Under the pieces are notes generated by a model. It worked only from the letters and a program-made list of their open reading frames with translations, did not search any database and had not been told where the DNA came from. Position numbers and translations under genes: made by a program. A stretch of 64,000 bases of DNA from Dehalococcoidia bacterium (GTDB lineage: Bacteria; Chloroflexota; Dehalococcoidia; Lucifugimonadales; SHYT01): contig SHYT01000003.1 of assembly GCA_009692665.1 (NCBI GenBank), forward strand, positions 62,001 to 126,000, written 5' to 3'. Below, piece after piece: positions 35,821 to 43,373 of the stretch (the first letter of the stretch is position 1; each line of letters starts with the position of its first letter).

Positions 35821-36169
35821 CCTGTGGTGGCTGCGGGAGATGTGGCGGAGATACAGCAGGCGCTTCTCGTAGAAGCGCCTGCGTCGGCCTTGGCTACGAA
35901 ACATGCACCGAAACTCATTGGCTTCTCAACGCGCCGGCGAGATTGCTGTGAACATCCTTCTACCGTTCGCAGCAGCCTTTGGGAAGGCAAAAAGTGACAC
36001 TAATTTGGCAAGGAAAGCATTCGCTGCCTACGAGGCTTGGCCGGCGCTAGAGACAAACCACAAAGTGGGAGAGGCTGTACGGGTTTTCGGGCTACGCGTG
36101 CCAGTGTCCCAGTTGACCGCCCGGCAGCAACAGGGATCGCTGCATCTTTATAAATCTCACCTTGGTTAA
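35821..36169 (+). pseudogene. Remnant of a DUF2851-like protein
   Basis: One frame reads LLVEAPASALATKHAPKLIG and a second continues RAGEIAVNILLPFAAAFGKA then LARKAFAAYEAWPALETNHK. Joined at about 35915 by a frameshift they resemble the C-terminus of DUF2851 proteins (a LIGxxRAxDIAVNVLLPF-like motif). The N-terminal several hundred residues are missing. The function of this family is unknown. The assignment rests on my memory of the family motif. Confidence 0.45.
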
Positions 36170-36292
36170 CGAAACAAGGAGGGTGATGTCCCTTAGAGAA
36201 TGGATTCGTGCATAAAATCGCACAGGGTGGTATCAAGGACGTAATCCATAAACCTTGTAAGTAGGATTTATAACAAGCATAGCTTGTAGGCC
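36170..36292 (+). other. Upstream region of rny
   Basis: An AT-richer leader with a small hairpin ACAAGC-ATA-GCTTGT (near 36274) and, further in, GGCTC/GAGCC near 36320. A promoter is likely here, but no clear -35/-10 pair stands out. Confidence 0.3.
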
Positions 36293-37921
36293 GTGCGCGG
36301 CTGTGTTACCCTTAGAATAGGCTCATCTAAAAGAGCCGTGCGTTACCACAGGATCGGAAAGGAGAATGACATAGCGATTACTATACCTGTCATCCTTTTC
36401 GCCATCGTGGCCTTGGTCATTGGGACCGGTATCGGATACCTAGTCCAGGCAAAGCGCGCCAGCAAGATACTGGCCGGCGCTGAGGCGAAGGCCCGAGAGG
36501 CCGACGCTGAGGCAAAAGATGTGCTGCAGAACGCTGAGGCCCAGAAGAAGACGTTACTTCTGGAGGGCCAAGATGAACTGCGCAAGCTGCGAGTTGCTCA
36601 GGAAGCTGAGCTTCGAGAGCGGCGCAGCGAACTGCAGCGGCAAGAACGCCGCGTTGCGGGCCGTGAAGAAGCCCTTGATCGGCGGTCGGACAGCCTGGAG
36701 CGGCGGGAGCGCGCCATTGGCTCGCGCGAGCAGGAAATGGAGCAGCGCCTTGCCGAGGTAGAGGACCTTAAGAAGCGTCACCTCAAGGAGCTAGAGGTAG
36801 TGGCGAACCTGAACGCTGCCGAAGCTCGCGAGTTGGTGCTGAAGAAGGCTGAAGAGGATACGAAGCAGGATCTTGCGCGCCAGTACTACGAGTTGCAGCA
36901 GCGATTCGCCAGCGAGGCCGACCAGCATGGTCGCAGGCTCCTGGTGGAAACGATGCAGCGGCTGGCGTCCGATGTTGTTTCCGAGTCCACCGTTACTGTC
37001 GTCCCGTTGCCCAATGATGAGATGAAGGGTCGTCTCATTGGCCGTGAAGGGCGGAACATTAGAGCAATAGAGCAGGCCACCGGGGTAGACCTGATCATCG
37101 ATGATACGCCGGAAGCAGTTACTATATCTTGCTTCGATCCCGTGCGCCGTGAAATCGCTAGGCTCGCGCTCACAAAGCTGATTAGTGACGGGCGCGTGCA
37201 GCCGGGACGCATTGAGGAAACGGTTGAGAAGGCCCGCCAGGAAGTCGAAAAGACCGTTTGGGAGTCCGGCGAGCGTGCCTGCTTGGAGGTAGGCGTCACT
37301 GGTCTGCATCCGGAGGTAATCAAGCTGCTGGGCAGGCTCATCTTCCGGACCAGTTATAGCCAGAATGTGCTGAAGCACAGCATTGAAATGTCATTCATGG
37401 CGACGATGATAGCCACGGAATTGGGAGCCAACGTCAACGTGGCCAGGGCAGGCGCACTGCTGCACGACTTGGGCAAAGCTCTCACCCATGAAGTGGAGGG
37501 TCCCCATGCGGAAATTGGCGCAGAGTACGCCGCCAAGTACAACGTGCCTGAGCCAATCCTGAAGTGCATTCGCGAGCACCACGATCCGCAGCAGACTACA
37601 GTTGAGTCATGCATAGTGCAGATGACGGACGCGCTTAGCGCAGCGCGTCCCGGCGCACGGCGTGACACGCTGGAGCGGTACGTGAAGCGCCTAGAGGAGC
37701 TCGAAGCAGTCGCCAATAGCTTCCCTGGTATCGAGCGGTGCTTTGCCATCCAGGCAGGCCGTGAGGTGCGGGTGATAGTGAAGCCGGAGCAGGTGGATGA
37801 CGCCAATGCTTTGATGCTCGCCAAAGACATCGCTAAAAAGGTGCAAGACAAGCTGGCGTTCCCGGGCCAAATCAAAGTCGTAGTCATCCGCGAAACGCGG
37901 TCGACTGAATACGCCCGGTAG
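36293..37921 (+). CDS. rny: Ribonuclease Y
   Basis: A membrane-anchored endoribonuclease initiating mRNA decay. A transmembrane helix (ITIPVILFAIVALVIGTGIG) is followed by a long charged coiled coil (about 50-200), a KH domain (RLIGREGRNIRAIEQATGVD), the HD domain (ALLHDLGKAL) and a conserved C-terminus. The only canonical in-frame start, GTG 36293, adds about 26 basic residues before the helix. The good ribosome-binding site GGAAAGGAG (ending 36364) instead points to ATA 36371, while the ATG there is out of frame and stops at once. So the true start is either non-AUG or hidden by a one-base indel. Confidence 0.94.
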   Translation: MRGCVTLRIGSSKRAVRYHRIGKENDIAITIPVILFAIVALVIGTGIGYLVQAKRASKILAGAEAKAREADAEAKDVLQNAEAQKKTLLLEGQDELRKLRVAQEAELRERRSELQRQERRVAGREEALDRRSDSLERRERAIGSREQEMEQRLAEVEDLKKRHLKELEVVANLNAAEARELVLKKAEEDTKQDLARQYYELQQRFASEADQHGRRLLVETMQRLASDVVSESTVTVVPLPNDEMKGRLIGREGRNIRAIEQATGVDLIIDDTPEAVTISCFDPVRREIARLALTKLISDGRVQPGRIEETVEKARQEVEKTVWESGERACLEVGVTGLHPEVIKLLGRLIFRTSYSQNVLKHSIEMSFMATMIATELGANVNVARAGALLHDLGKALTHEVEGPHAEIGAEYAAKYNVPEPILKCIREHHDPQQTTVESCIVQMTDALSAARPGARRDTLERYVKRLEELEAVANSFPGIERCFAIQAGREVRVIVKPEQVDDANALMLAKDIAKKVQDKLAFPGQIKVVVIRETRSTEYAR

Positions 37922-37951
37922 CGACGACGCCACGGCAAATTGGTGTCCGGT

Positions 37952-37982
37952 AGGTAGGGGCGAGGTAACCTCGCCCCTACCT
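37952..37982. repeat. Perfect GC-rich hairpin element
   Basis: AGGTAGGGGCGAGG and CCTCGCCCCTACCT form a 14-bp stem with a TAA loop, 30 bases after rny. There is no T-run. It has the look of a short dispersed palindromic repeat, but only one copy is in this window. Confidence 0.5.
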
Positions 37983-38048
37983 GTTTATGGATGCACGATA
38001 ATAGGGGCCAAAGTTTCGCCCGCGCAGAAGCGGTAGCAAGGGAATGTC

Positions 38049-38816
38049 GTGCGTATCTTGATGATTGGTGACGTGGTGGGGCGACCAGGACGACGCGCCC
38101 TGGAGTTGTTCGTCCATGGCTTGCGGAAAGAATTCGCCATTGACATGGTCATTGCCAACGGGGAGAACTCCGCAGGCGGTTTCGGCATTACGTCTGAGAC
38201 CGCAGGCGAAATATTGCGGGCGGGCGTAGATGTCATCACTACTGGCAACCACATTTGGGACCAGCGGGAAATAATCCCGCACCTGGACGAAGGGCTTCCT
38301 ATTCTGCGGCCGCTGAATTACCCGCCGGGCTCTCCGGGGCGGGGGTTCATGCTCAAGAGTGGCGTGCTCGTCATTAATGCGATGGGCCGCGTCTTCATGG
38401 ACGCGCTCGACTGCCCGTTCCGTGGCATTGATGCTGTGCTCCAGTCCGTTAATCCGCTGCCGAAAGTCATTGTCGTAGACCTGCACGCTGAGGCGACCTC
38501 TGAGAAACAGGCTATGGCCTGGTATTTGGACGGCAGGGTAAGTCTCGTCGTGGGTACGCACACCCATGTGCCTACTGCGGACACCCGCATCATGCCCAAA
38601 GGCACTGCCGCTGTGACTGATCTTGGTATGGCAGGCCCAGCACTTTCGGTTATTGGCATGGACCCTGCTACTGTACTTGAGAAGTTTCTGACTCAGACCC
38701 CGCGCCGATTCACCGTTGCCAGTGGACCCGTCAAGATGAATGCCGTCCTCGCTGATATTGATGAGACTACTGGCAGAGCGCGCTCTATTGTCCGTGTGGA
38801 CAGGGAGGCGGCATGA
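38049..38816 (+). CDS. YmdB-like metallophosphoesterase (TIGR00282 type)
   Basis: A 255-residue calcineurin-like phosphoesterase with MRILMIGDVVGRPGRRALEL, ANGENSAGGFGI, TTGNHIWDQREI and VVGTHTHVPTADTRI, which hold the di-metal ligands. In Bacillus YmdB is a cyclic-nucleotide phosphodiesterase next to rny, as here. It starts at GTG and overlaps the PHP gene by 4 nt. The product's substrate in this organism is not known. Confidence 0.92.
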   Translation: MRILMIGDVVGRPGRRALELFVHGLRKEFAIDMVIANGENSAGGFGITSETAGEILRAGVDVITTGNHIWDQREIIPHLDEGLPILRPLNYPPGSPGRGFMLKSGVLVINAMGRVFMDALDCPFRGIDAVLQSVNPLPKVIVVDLHAEATSEKQAMAWYLDGRVSLVVGTHTHVPTADTRIMPKGTAAVTDLGMAGPALSVIGMDPATVLEKFLTQTPRRFTVASGPVKMNAVLADIDETTGRARSIVRVDREAA

Positions 38817-39673
38817 CGATTGGCAACGCCCAAGTCGACCTGCACCTGCACACCACAGCATCCGACGGGCGGCGCACTCCACAAGAACTAGTGCAGCTGC
38901 TCGTGAAGCGCGGTGTGCGCTATGCCGCCATCACCGACCACGACACCACTGAGGGCCTGGACGCCGCGTTTGAAGAAGCTGCAAAACACCCTGGCCTGAC
39001 GCTTATTCCCGGGATTGAGCTTTCCTGCGACATACCCGGCAGCGAAGTGCACATGCTAGGGTTATTCATGGACTACAGGAACCCGGAACTGCAAACGACG
39101 CTCAGGCGCTTTCGCGATGGGCGCGCCCATCGGGGCCAGCAGATGGTGGAAAAGCTCACCGCGCTGGGCTATTTACTTGAGTGGGCTGATGTCCAGCGCA
39201 TAGCTAATGGCGCAGCCATCGGCCGCCCCCACGTTGCGCTTGCGCTTATGGAGCGCGGCTACGTGTCCAGCACGCAAGAAGCCTTCGACCGCTTCTTGGG
39301 CAGGAACGGCCCTGCCTATGCCGAGCGGGAAAAGATGACGCCGGTGGAGGCCATCCACATGATTTCCGCCTACAAAGGGCTGGCGGTGTTCGCGCACCCC
39401 ACATTCACTGAAAACGCGGATGCTCTGATATCAGAGATGTGCCAGGCCGGCTTAGTAGGTATGGAAGTGTTCTATAAAAGCTACCCGCCGGACGTAGTTG
39501 GATATTTATTCCGCTTGGCGCGCAAGCACAATCTGGTGCCGTGTGGTGGCACGGACTTCCACGGCTTGAGCACACACGGCGAAGTGGAGCCCGGCACAGC
39601 TGGCCCCCCCATCGAGGTGTTCACGCAGCTTGAGCGTCTCGCAAACGCGAAGAGGAGCGTTACCACCGCGTGA
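38813..39673 (+). CDS. PHP-domain phosphoesterase, YciV/RNase AM-like
   Basis: A 286-residue PHP-fold protein. The metal motifs are VDLHLHTTASDGRRTP (about 8-24), AAITDHDTTEGLD (about 40), IPGIELSCDI (about 66) and the late FAHPTFTENA and GTDFHGLS. Related enzymes are 3',5'-nucleotide bisphosphate phosphatases or 5'-3' RNA exonucleases. It is coupled by 4-nt overlaps to the phosphoesterase before and plsY after. Confidence 0.88.
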   Translation: MTIGNAQVDLHLHTTASDGRRTPQELVQLLVKRGVRYAAITDHDTTEGLDAAFEEAAKHPGLTLIPGIELSCDIPGSEVHMLGLFMDYRNPELQTTLRRFRDGRAHRGQQMVEKLTALGYLLEWADVQRIANGAAIGRPHVALALMERGYVSSTQEAFDRFLGRNGPAYAEREKMTPVEAIHMISAYKGLAVFAHPTFTENADALISEMCQAGLVGMEVFYKSYPPDVVGYLFRLARKHNLVPCGGTDFHGLSTHGEVEPGTAGPPIEVFTQLERLANAKRSVTTA

Positions 39674-40380
39674 ATGCGCTGACACCCTCATCTTGGCTTG
39701 TCGCGCTTGTTGTTCTGGCAGCCTACCTGTGGGGTGGGGTGCCTTCCTCGTATCTCGTGGTTCGCCTCAAGAAGGGTGTAGACCTCCGCAAGACTGGCTC
39801 CGGTAACGTTGGCGCCACTAACGTTATGATGCACCTGGGCTTCAAGACCGGCCTTCTTGTGGGCGCGTTTGAGGCCATTGGCAAAGCCACCATTCCTATT
39901 CTGTTGGTGCGTCTCTTCGGCCTCAGCTTAAGCGTCCAGGTCGCCGTTGCGCTTGCGGCCATCGCAGGCCACAACTGGTCGCCGTACTTAAAGTTCACAG
40001 GCGGACGAGGTATTGCTACCATGGCAGGCGCCATTATCGGCCTACTGGCCTGGAGTGATTTTATTGTTATGCTCTTCTTTGCTATCCTCATCGGCCGCAT
40101 CATCACCAAGCAGTTCGCGCTGTGGACTACGGTTGCCCTTATCTTAATGGCGCCGGTCTCGCTGCTGATCCGTGCACCGTCCGAAATCATTTGGTTCAAC
40201 ATCGGCGCATTCGGTATCATTGCGGCGAAGCGGTTCACGGCGAACTGGGAGCGTCCTGCCAAGGGCGTGCCGCTCTACAAGGTCTTTTGGTACCGTTTCC
40301 TGTATGACCGCGACATAGCAGACCACACGCAGTGGATCACACGTGGCATCACTAACACCTATCGCCCCAGTACGCGGTAG
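39670..40380 (+). CDS. plsY: Acyl-phosphate:glycerol-3-phosphate acyltransferase
   Basis: A 236-residue membrane enzyme making lysophosphatidic acid. The loops GVPSSYLVVRLKKGVDLR, KTGSGNVGATNVM and GHNWSPYLKFTGGRGIATM match the PlsY signatures. Several hydrophobic helices alternate with them. It is slightly longer than the typical 200 residues because of a C-terminal extension (YRFLYDRDIADHTQW...). It starts with a GTG overlapping the PHP stop. Confidence 0.93.
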   Translation: MNALTPSSWLVALVVLAAYLWGGVPSSYLVVRLKKGVDLRKTGSGNVGATNVMMHLGFKTGLLVGAFEAIGKATIPILLVRLFGLSLSVQVAVALAAIAGHNWSPYLKFTGGRGIATMAGAIIGLLAWSDFIVMLFFAILIGRIITKQFALWTTVALILMAPVSLLIRAPSEIIWFNIGAFGIIAAKRFTANWERPAKGVPLYKVFWYRFLYDRDIADHTQWITRGITNTYRPSTR

Positions 40381-40469
40381 CGCGCAGGCGCGCGCCGACC
40401 TGCTGAAGAGACCCTGTTATTGAGAGAGATGAGTCTCCACAGTCAACAATTTATCGAAGGGAAGAGAGT

Positions 40470-40491
40470 CCAGAGGGTTGCAGTCCTCTGG
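40470..40491 (+). other. Hairpin before the zinc-finger membrane protein
   Basis: CCAGAGG and CCTCTGG enclose GTTGCAGT, ending 12 bases before the ATG at 40504. It could shield the start or be an RNA-binding site; no known riboswitch is recognised. Confidence 0.35.
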
Positions 40492-40503
40492 CGTAGCAAA
40501 CCG

Positions 40504-41016
40504 ATGGCCCAAGAAATACTCTATTGCTCAAACCACAAAGACATTGAAACGACGCTTCGCTGCGCGAAGTGCGATAAGCCCATCTGCGGCAAATGTGTCG
40601 TCTTCACCGACGTGGACACCCGGTGCCGTGAGTGTGCGCGGCTGCAGCGCATTCCCACCTATAATGTCAGCCCCATCTACCTCGTGCGCGGTCTGGTTGG
40701 CGGCCTTGCGATAGGTGTGGCCGCTGGCTTTACACTTGCGCTGCTGCTGACCGTCGGTCTGCCGGGCCAGCTTGGGCGCGTGGCGGGCATCGTTGGGCCG
40801 CTCGCCATCATAGCCATTGGGTATACCGTTGGCGAGACCGTGACGCTGGTCACCAACAAGAAGCGAGGCCCGGCGCTTCAAGCTGTTGGTGTGGCAAGCC
40901 TGGTAGTCGGCTATCTGGTGCTTGAAGCGCTGACACCATGGCTCATAATCGGTAGCCTGTTCGGCATCATAGCGGCCATCGTCGCCATTGCGATTGTTGT
41001 TGGGCGGCTTCAATAA
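40504..41016 (+). CDS. B-box-like zinc-binding membrane protein, unknown function
   Basis: A 170-residue protein from the ATG that gives MAQEILYCSNHKDIETTLRC, just before the zinc module (C-x2-H, then C-x2-C-x4-C-x2-C: RCAKCDKPICGKCVVFTDV, TRCRECAR). About four hydrophobic helices follow (VRGLVGGLAIGVAAGFTLAL onward). The ORF-track start 28 codons upstream crosses a hairpin and looks non-coding. Similar B-box plus membrane proteins are common in Chloroflexi and Actinobacteria; the role is unknown. Confidence 0.75.
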   Translation: MAQEILYCSNHKDIETTLRCAKCDKPICGKCVVFTDVDTRCRECARLQRIPTYNVSPIYLVRGLVGGLAIGVAAGFTLALLLTVGLPGQLGRVAGIVGPLAIIAIGYTVGETVTLVTNKKRGPALQAVGVASLVVGYLVLEALTPWLIIGSLFGIIAAIVAIAIVVGRLQ

Positions 41017-41119
41017 CCTGACCCCTGAGGCTGGTCCACTTTATCAAAAGCACTTCGTTTTGCATGGCGCGCCCCTCAATTTAGGTGGCGCTATACTGTT
41101 TTCGTATCACAGAATTAAT

Positions 41120-41133
41120 CAAACTATAGTTTG
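41120..41133. promoter_or_regulatory. 14-bp perfect palindrome upstream of the aminotransferase
   Basis: CAAACTATAGTTTG lies 36 bases before the ATG and downstream of a possible -10 (TATACT near 41091), in a position suited to a repressor site. Confidence 0.4.
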
Positions 41134-41168
41134 CGCCCCAGAAATGGCCATATCAGGGAGGGACACGG

Positions 41169-42356
41169 ATGCCCATCTCCGCAAAAGTCCGCCAGGCCAT
41201 GCAGTCGCAGTCCTGGATACGCCAGATGTTTGAGCTCGGCATTGCGCTGAAGAAGCAGTACGGCGATGAGAACGTCTATGACCTCTCGCTGGGCAACCCC
41301 ATCCTGGAGCCGCCCGCAGCGTTCCAAGCCGAGTTGAAGAAGCTGGCAGAGCACCCCGGCAAAGGCACGCATCGCTACATGCCCAACGCGGGCTATTTGG
41401 AGACTCGCCAAGCGGTAGCCACGCACATTGCTACAGACACCAGCCTGTCCTTTACAGATGCCCACATAGTCATGACTGTTGGCGCAGGTGGCGCCATTAA
41501 CGTGACGCTCAAGGCGTTGCTTGACCCTGGCGATGAAGTGCTGGTCCTTGCGCCATTCTTCCCGGAGTACATGGCGTACGCTGACAACCATGGCGGCTTA
41601 GCGCGCATTGTGAAAACCGATGAGTCCTTCCAACCGGACCTGGAAGCACTGGAGAAGGCCATCACGCCGCGCACGAAAGCGCTTATCGTCAACTCGCCCA
41701 ACAATCCCACCGGCGTCATCTACACAGATGAGAAGCTGCGGGGCTTGGGACAGGTGCTGGCTCGCGCCCAAACCCGTATCGGCCATCCCGTCTACATGAT
41801 CAGCGACGAGCCGTACGCCAACCTCGTGTACGACAGCCAACCATTTCCACGTCCAGTGCACTACTACGAGACGAGTATCATAGCAACGTCCTACTCTAAA
41901 GACCTCTCCCTCGCTGGCGAGCGCATTGGCTATGTGGCAGTGCATCCCTCTTGCCCGGACGCACAAGAACTGGTGAATGCCTGCATTTACACGAACCGTG
42001 TGCTCGGGTTTGTGAATGCACCAGCGCTCATGCAACATCTAGTCCGAGCGCTTCAGGACTCGCACGTGGACGTCGCCTGGTACCAGCGGCAGAGGGACAC
42101 GGTCTACAACGCCTTGAAGAAAATGGGCTATACCTTAGCCAAGCCGCAGGGTGCCTTCTACGCTTTCCCGCGTTCGCCCATTCCGGACGACGTTGCGTTT
42201 GTGCAAGAGCTTCTCAGGGAGCGTGTCATCGTTACGCCGGGTACGGGGTTTGGAGCGCCGGGATACTTCCGGATCTCCTATTCTGTAGAAGAGCGAGTGC
42301 TGAACGGCGCGTTAGAAGGTTTCGCGCGGGTGGCAAAGGCACATAAACTCGGCTAG
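41169..42356 (+). CDS. Class I/II pyridoxal phosphate aminotransferase
   Basis: A 395-residue aspartate-aminotransferase-fold enzyme. Motifs are DLSLGNPILEPP, the cofactor-binding TVGAGGAINVTLKALLDPGD, VNSPNNPTGVIY, ISDEPYANLVYD and the PLP lysine in TSYSKDLSLAGERIGYV (about residue 243). The amino-acid specificity cannot be set from sequence. AGGGAGGG precedes the ATG. A bidirectional terminator follows. Confidence 0.92.
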   Translation: MPISAKVRQAMQSQSWIRQMFELGIALKKQYGDENVYDLSLGNPILEPPAAFQAELKKLAEHPGKGTHRYMPNAGYLETRQAVATHIATDTSLSFTDAHIVMTVGAGGAINVTLKALLDPGDEVLVLAPFFPEYMAYADNHGGLARIVKTDESFQPDLEALEKAITPRTKALIVNSPNNPTGVIYTDEKLRGLGQVLARAQTRIGHPVYMISDEPYANLVYDSQPFPRPVHYYETSIIATSYSKDLSLAGERIGYVAVHPSCPDAQELVNACIYTNRVLGFVNAPALMQHLVRALQDSHVDVAWYQRQRDTVYNALKKMGYTLAKPQGAFYAFPRSPIPDDVAFVQELLRERVIVTPGTGFGAPGYFRISYSVEERVLNGALEGFARVAKAHKLG

Positions 42357-42428
42357 CCGCACGCCACTGCATGTGGTCACAGTACATCCCCTCGACATCC
42401 ACCAAGAGCGCGGCACGTGATTCTACGC

Positions 42429-42467
42429 AATAAAAAGGGCGCCTCCAATGGAAGCGCCCTTTTTATT
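42429..42467. terminator. Bidirectional intrinsic terminator
   Basis: AATAAAAAGGGCGC and GCGCCCTTTTTATT form a 14-bp stem with an 11-base loop and T-runs on both strands. It ends the aminotransferase on the plus strand and any small transcript on the minus strand. Confidence 0.85.
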
Positions 42468-42600
42468 GCTGTGGCTCCACCCCTTGAAGCGTGCCTAACC
42501 CGAAAGTTAAGCAATCCCCTCAAAGGAGGGAGCCAATGGTTGTGCTGGGTTGGTACGCATAGGCTCTCACCTCCTTCCATGTAAATTCAGTCTATCAAAG
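42430..42600 (-). ncRNA. Candidate small transcript (sRNA or 17-residue peptide)
   Basis: On the minus strand TTGCAC and TAGACT, 17 bases apart near 42620-42590, precede AAGGAGGTGAGAG and an ATG opening a 17-codon frame (MRTNPAQPLAPSFEGIA-stop), and the stretch ends at the strong terminator at 42429-42467. So a transcript of about 150 nt with a near-perfect ribosome-binding site is predicted. It may be a regulatory RNA, a tiny peptide gene or a remnant. Confidence 0.35.
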
Positions 42601-42646
42601 CAAAGTCTAGGGTGCAATGGCTGTCGAATAAATGTGCTGATTATTG

Positions 42647-43192
42647 CTACGTGGCTTGGTGTACGCTCACGCGACCATATGCCATCTCAATCTCGAGGTG
42701 AAGCTTGCTGCTGGCTGCGGCGTATTCAGGCGAAGTATGCATAGCGCGGCGAAGGACTCCGCTCATTTGACACCCAAGGACCCTGACTTCACCCACCGTC
42801 ACCTCTGCGTCCACGCTGGCGACAACCTCGGCCGGGAGCCACACTTCTACCACCCCAACGACGCCATTCACGATGACGGAGTGCTCGCCTGGCACTGCTG
42901 TGGCTTGTCTGAAGTCCAGCACAATGGAGCCGAGACCGACCTGATAGACGCTATCGCTGATGGTTGTTGGGGCTGCGCGTATGGAGCCGAGTGTCTTGTC
43001 CTGAAAGACGGGTGGTGGGTTTCGGTGGTAGCGACGGAGCGTGCCGAGTATGAGGGGGAGCAGGAGCAGCACGCTGGCGCCCAGCGCGGCATCGCCGAGG
43101 CTGATGTCCACGACGCCTGTGCCGTTCAACAGCGCCACTGCCGCCACGATGACAAGCACCAGCAGCAGCACCTGCCGCCAAACGGCTCCCAT
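42647..43192 (-). CDS. LiaF/YvqF-like membrane protein
   Basis: A 181-residue protein with two N-terminal helices (VLLLVLVIVAAVALLNGTGV and LGASVLLLLPLILGTL) and a C-terminal beta-rich domain of the cell-wall-active-antibiotics-response type (GLGSIVLDFRQATAVPGEHS, VVGVVEVWLPAEVVASVDAE). LiaF-type proteins modulate envelope-stress two-component systems in Firmicutes; no kinase is nearby here. It follows the small DUF5668-like gene directly. Confidence 0.75.
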   Translation of the reverse strand: MGAVWRQVLLLVLVIVAAVALLNGTGVVDISLGDAALGASVLLLLPLILGTLRRYHRNPPPVFQDKTLGSIRAAPTTISDSVYQVGLGSIVLDFRQATAVPGEHSVIVNGVVGVVEVWLPAEVVASVDAEVTVGEVRVLGCQMSGVLRRAMHTSPEYAAASSKLHLEIEMAYGRVSVHQAT

Positions 43193-43360
43193 CTACTGGG
43201 TGCGGCCGCGCCAGGGACCCTTGAAGTTGCCAAGCAAAATGCCGAGGCCGATAACAATCAAGATAACGGGCCAGTACGTGCCAAGGCCCTGCGTAATGAT
43301 ACCTAGCTTCTCCAGAAGCAGCAGCACACCGACTGCGATGAGGACCAGACCGAACAACAT
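43193..43360 (-). CDS. Small LiaI/LiaF-TM-like membrane protein
   Basis: A 55-residue protein of two hydrophobic helices: MLFGLVLIAVGVLLLLEKLG and YWPVILIVIGLGILLGNF, the DUF5668 pattern. I start at the ATG with AGAAAGG upstream, just after uvrA; the ORF-track start would extend 51 codons into the uvrA 3' end. It is translationally close to the LiaF-like gene, and the two probably work together in the envelope. Confidence 0.75.
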   Translation of the reverse strand: MLFGLVLIAVGVLLLLEKLGIITQGLGTYWPVILIVIGLGILLGNFKGPWRGRTQ

Positions 43361-43373
43361 TGCTTGACCTTTC

